NCBI GenBank assembly: GCA_964368625.1
Contig: CAYJBH010000021.1
Coordinates: 1 to 52,950 of the forward strand
Direction of reading: 5' to 3'
Origin: CAYJBH01 sp964368625
Lineage (GTDB): Bacteria; Bacillota; Clostridia; Oscillospirales; Ruminococcaceae
DNA: 52,950 nucleotides
Shown here: piece after piece, positions 52,199-52,950 of the stretch
Layout of the letters: every line of letters begins with the position of its first letter
How positions within the stretch are numbered: position 1 is the first letter of the stretch
Notes under the pieces: model-generated
Database searches by the model: none
The model's input: the letters and a program-made list of their open reading frames with translations, nothing else
What the model was told of the DNA's origin: nothing
Program-made: the position numbers and the translations under genes

Positions 52199-52408
52199 AT
52201 GGTTGACAGGTATAAACTCAAGGTTGCAATTATGGAAAAAAATTTGTCGGAAGATGCACTTGCAACAGCGATGGGCATTACATCTACAACATTTAAGAAG
52301 AAGATGACAAAAGGTGTTTTTGGAAGCAATGAAATATTTTTGATGCAGGATATACTTAAGTTGCAAAACCCCGGAGAAGTATTTTTTGCAAAATTTGTCA
52401 CTTATTAG
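52199..52408 (+). CDS. Small Cro-like DNA-binding protein
   Basis: A 69-residue helix-turn-helix protein (SEDALATAMGITSTTFKKKM, about 17-36), in the place of a cro gene opposite the S24 repressor. The ATG at 52199 follows GGAGGTGA 7 bp upstream, which decides the start. Its stop lies in an 8-bp perfect hairpin, TTTGTCAC (52394-52401) and GTGACAAA (52409-52416). The related sequence GTGACAA also precedes its ribosome binding site (52175-52181). No recognisable phage genes follow. Confidence 0.82.
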   Translation: MVDRYKLKVAIMEKNLSEDALATAMGITSTTFKKKMTKGVFGSNEIFLMQDILKLQNPGEVFFAKFVTY

Positions 52409-52416
52409 GTGACAAA
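52394..52416 (+). repeat. Hairpin across the end of the Cro-like gene
   Basis: TTTGTCAC (52394-52401) pairs perfectly with GTGACAAA (52409-52416) around 7 bases; no T-run follows. Half of the motif (GTGACAA) recurs upstream at 52175-52181, so it may be an operator rather than a terminator. Confidence 0.55.
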
Positions 52417-52684
52417 CTGTAGAAATTTGTCGAATTGAAAAGAATCATCGTTTTAAGAGTTTTTGCCGCAAAAGCATTTAAATAAAAAAACCAATCGGGG
52501 CGATAAATTAACAGCACAAAATCATAGCATAGTATGTAGAGGACGATATGGAATCGCCCTCTACATACACCCAACAATCCCCACGGCAACCAAACAGGCG
52601 ATTAGGATAGCGTAATTTATTCTTTGTAATTTTGAAAAACATAAAAAATCTTTTAAGAAATTGGTGTTTTTGTTAAATAATGTA
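52417..52684. other. Intergenic region with long hairpin
   Basis: No gene is seen. GTATGTAGAGG (52532-52542) pairs perfectly with CCTCTACATAC (52558-52568), and CGAT/ATCG extends it inward with one mismatch, giving a very stable hairpin without a following T-run. It could be a transcript-stabilising or small RNA structure. Confidence 0.5.
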
Positions 52685-52713
52685 TTGACAAAGATAATAT
52701 GTCGTGATATAAT
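52685..52713 (+). promoter_or_regulatory. Consensus promoter of the tRNA pair
   Basis: TTGACA (52685-52690), 17 bp, TATAAT (52708-52713): a perfect sigma-A promoter 15 bp before the tRNA-Thr start, as expected for highly expressed stable RNA. Confidence 0.88.
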
Positions 52714-52728
52714 GTTTAAGCACGTTAG

Positions 52729-52804
52729 GCTTGTGTAGCTCAGCCGGTAGAGCAGCTGATTTGTAATCAGCAGGTCGGGGGTTCGAATCCGTCCACAAGC
52801 TCCA
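52729..52804 (+). tRNA. tRNA-Thr (anticodon TGT)
   Basis: A 76-base cloverleaf. The acceptor GCTTGTG pairs with CACAAGC, the anticodon loop TTTGTAA (52760-52766) has TGT at 52762-52764, and the T-loop is TTCGAAT, with discriminator T and encoded CCA. The T-stem (GGGGG/CCGTC) has one G-G mismatch. It reads Thr ACA and ACG codons. Confidence 0.92.
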
Positions 52805-52812
52805 ATAAAAAT

Positions 52813-52897
52813 GGGAGAATTCCCGAGCGGCCAAAGGGGGCAGACTGTAAATCTGTTGTCTACGACTTCGGTGGTTCGAATCCACCATCTCCCACCA
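52813..52897 (+). tRNA. tRNA-Tyr (anticodon GTA)
   Basis: An 85-base class II tRNA with a long variable arm. The acceptor GGGAGAA pairs with ATCTCCC except the last pair (A-A). Anticodon stem and loop are CAGACTGTAAATCTG with GTA, the T-stem is GGTGG/CCACC and CCA is encoded. It lies 8 bp after tRNA-Thr in one transcript. Confidence 0.92.
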
Positions 52898-52901
52898 ACT
52901 C

Positions 52902-52932
52902 AAAACCGACAATCCAGTGGATTGTCGGTTTT
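52902..52932 (+). terminator. Intrinsic terminator after the tRNA pair
   Basis: A perfect 14-bp stem, AAAACCGACAATCC (52902-52915) with GGATTGTCGGTTTT (52919-52932), and a 3-base loop; the stem ends in four T. Confidence 0.88.
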
Positions 52933-52950
52933 GTTAGTTGGTGGAGAAGA

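Noticed and set aside
52532..52568. Long hairpin as terminator of the Cro-like gene
   Set aside because: Very stable, but no T-run on either strand; kept only as a structure of unknown role.
52729..52897. tRNA pair as prophage attachment site
   Set aside because: No repeat of either tRNA 3' end was found near the phage cassette, and no integrase is present.

Overview
The window looks like a scaffold from a low-GC Gram-positive bacterium of the class Clostridia, probably an uncultured gut or animal-associated lineage. The clues are an IspH fused to ribosomal protein S1, DUF975, CmpB and DUF4854 proteins, strong AGGAGG-type ribosome binding sites, S24 repressors, and a 26-base run of N inside one gene that marks an assembly gap. 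No 16S gene is present, so the placement is inferred from gene content only.

Layout. 1-6.3 kb: a TetR regulator with an ABC exporter, then lipoate ligase, a NeuB-type synthase and a DMT transporter. 6.3-15.1 kb: two URO-D superfamily genes, each facing an AraC regulator. The second lies at the end of a sugar ABC-transporter operon (binding protein, hairpin attenuator, two permeases). A zinc-type macrodomain ADP-ribosyl hydrolase sits between them. 15.3-19.0 kb: a Kef/CPA2 antiporter, then a CsoR repressor and P1B metal ATPase behind a palindromic operator. 19.3-26.9 kb: a VOC protein under an HxlR regulator with a clear dyad operator, several membrane or lipoproteins of unknown role, and a DUF975-CmpB fusion followed by a membrane phosphoesterase. 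27.0-31.6 kb: phosphohexomutase, an aspartate/glutamate racemase, and a third URO-D/AraC divergent pair.

31.98-46.76 kb: sixteen same-strand genes form a compact, podovirus-like morphogenesis and lysis cassette: small and large terminase, portal, zinc-ribbon protein, scaffold, major capsid, connector, tail nozzle, tail fibre, SGNH-hydrolase tail protein, amidase endolysin, holin and a last coiled-coil protein. It has no integrase, replication genes, repressor or tape measure, and a terminator sits at each end. It is either a decayed prophage keeping only its late genes or a domesticated particle such as a gene transfer agent. This is the most interesting region.

46.86-52.9 kb: a tightly overlapping minus-strand operon (S24-type self-cleaving repressor, HI0933 flavoprotein, cmk, plsC, ispH-rpsA fusion) begins with a phage-style repressor. 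A small Cro-like gene diverges from it across shared operator-like sequences. The window ends with a tRNA-Thr/tRNA-Tyr pair that has its own promoter and terminator. Two copies of a roughly 110-130 bp hairpin-containing intergenic repeat lie at 9.2 and 22.8 kb.
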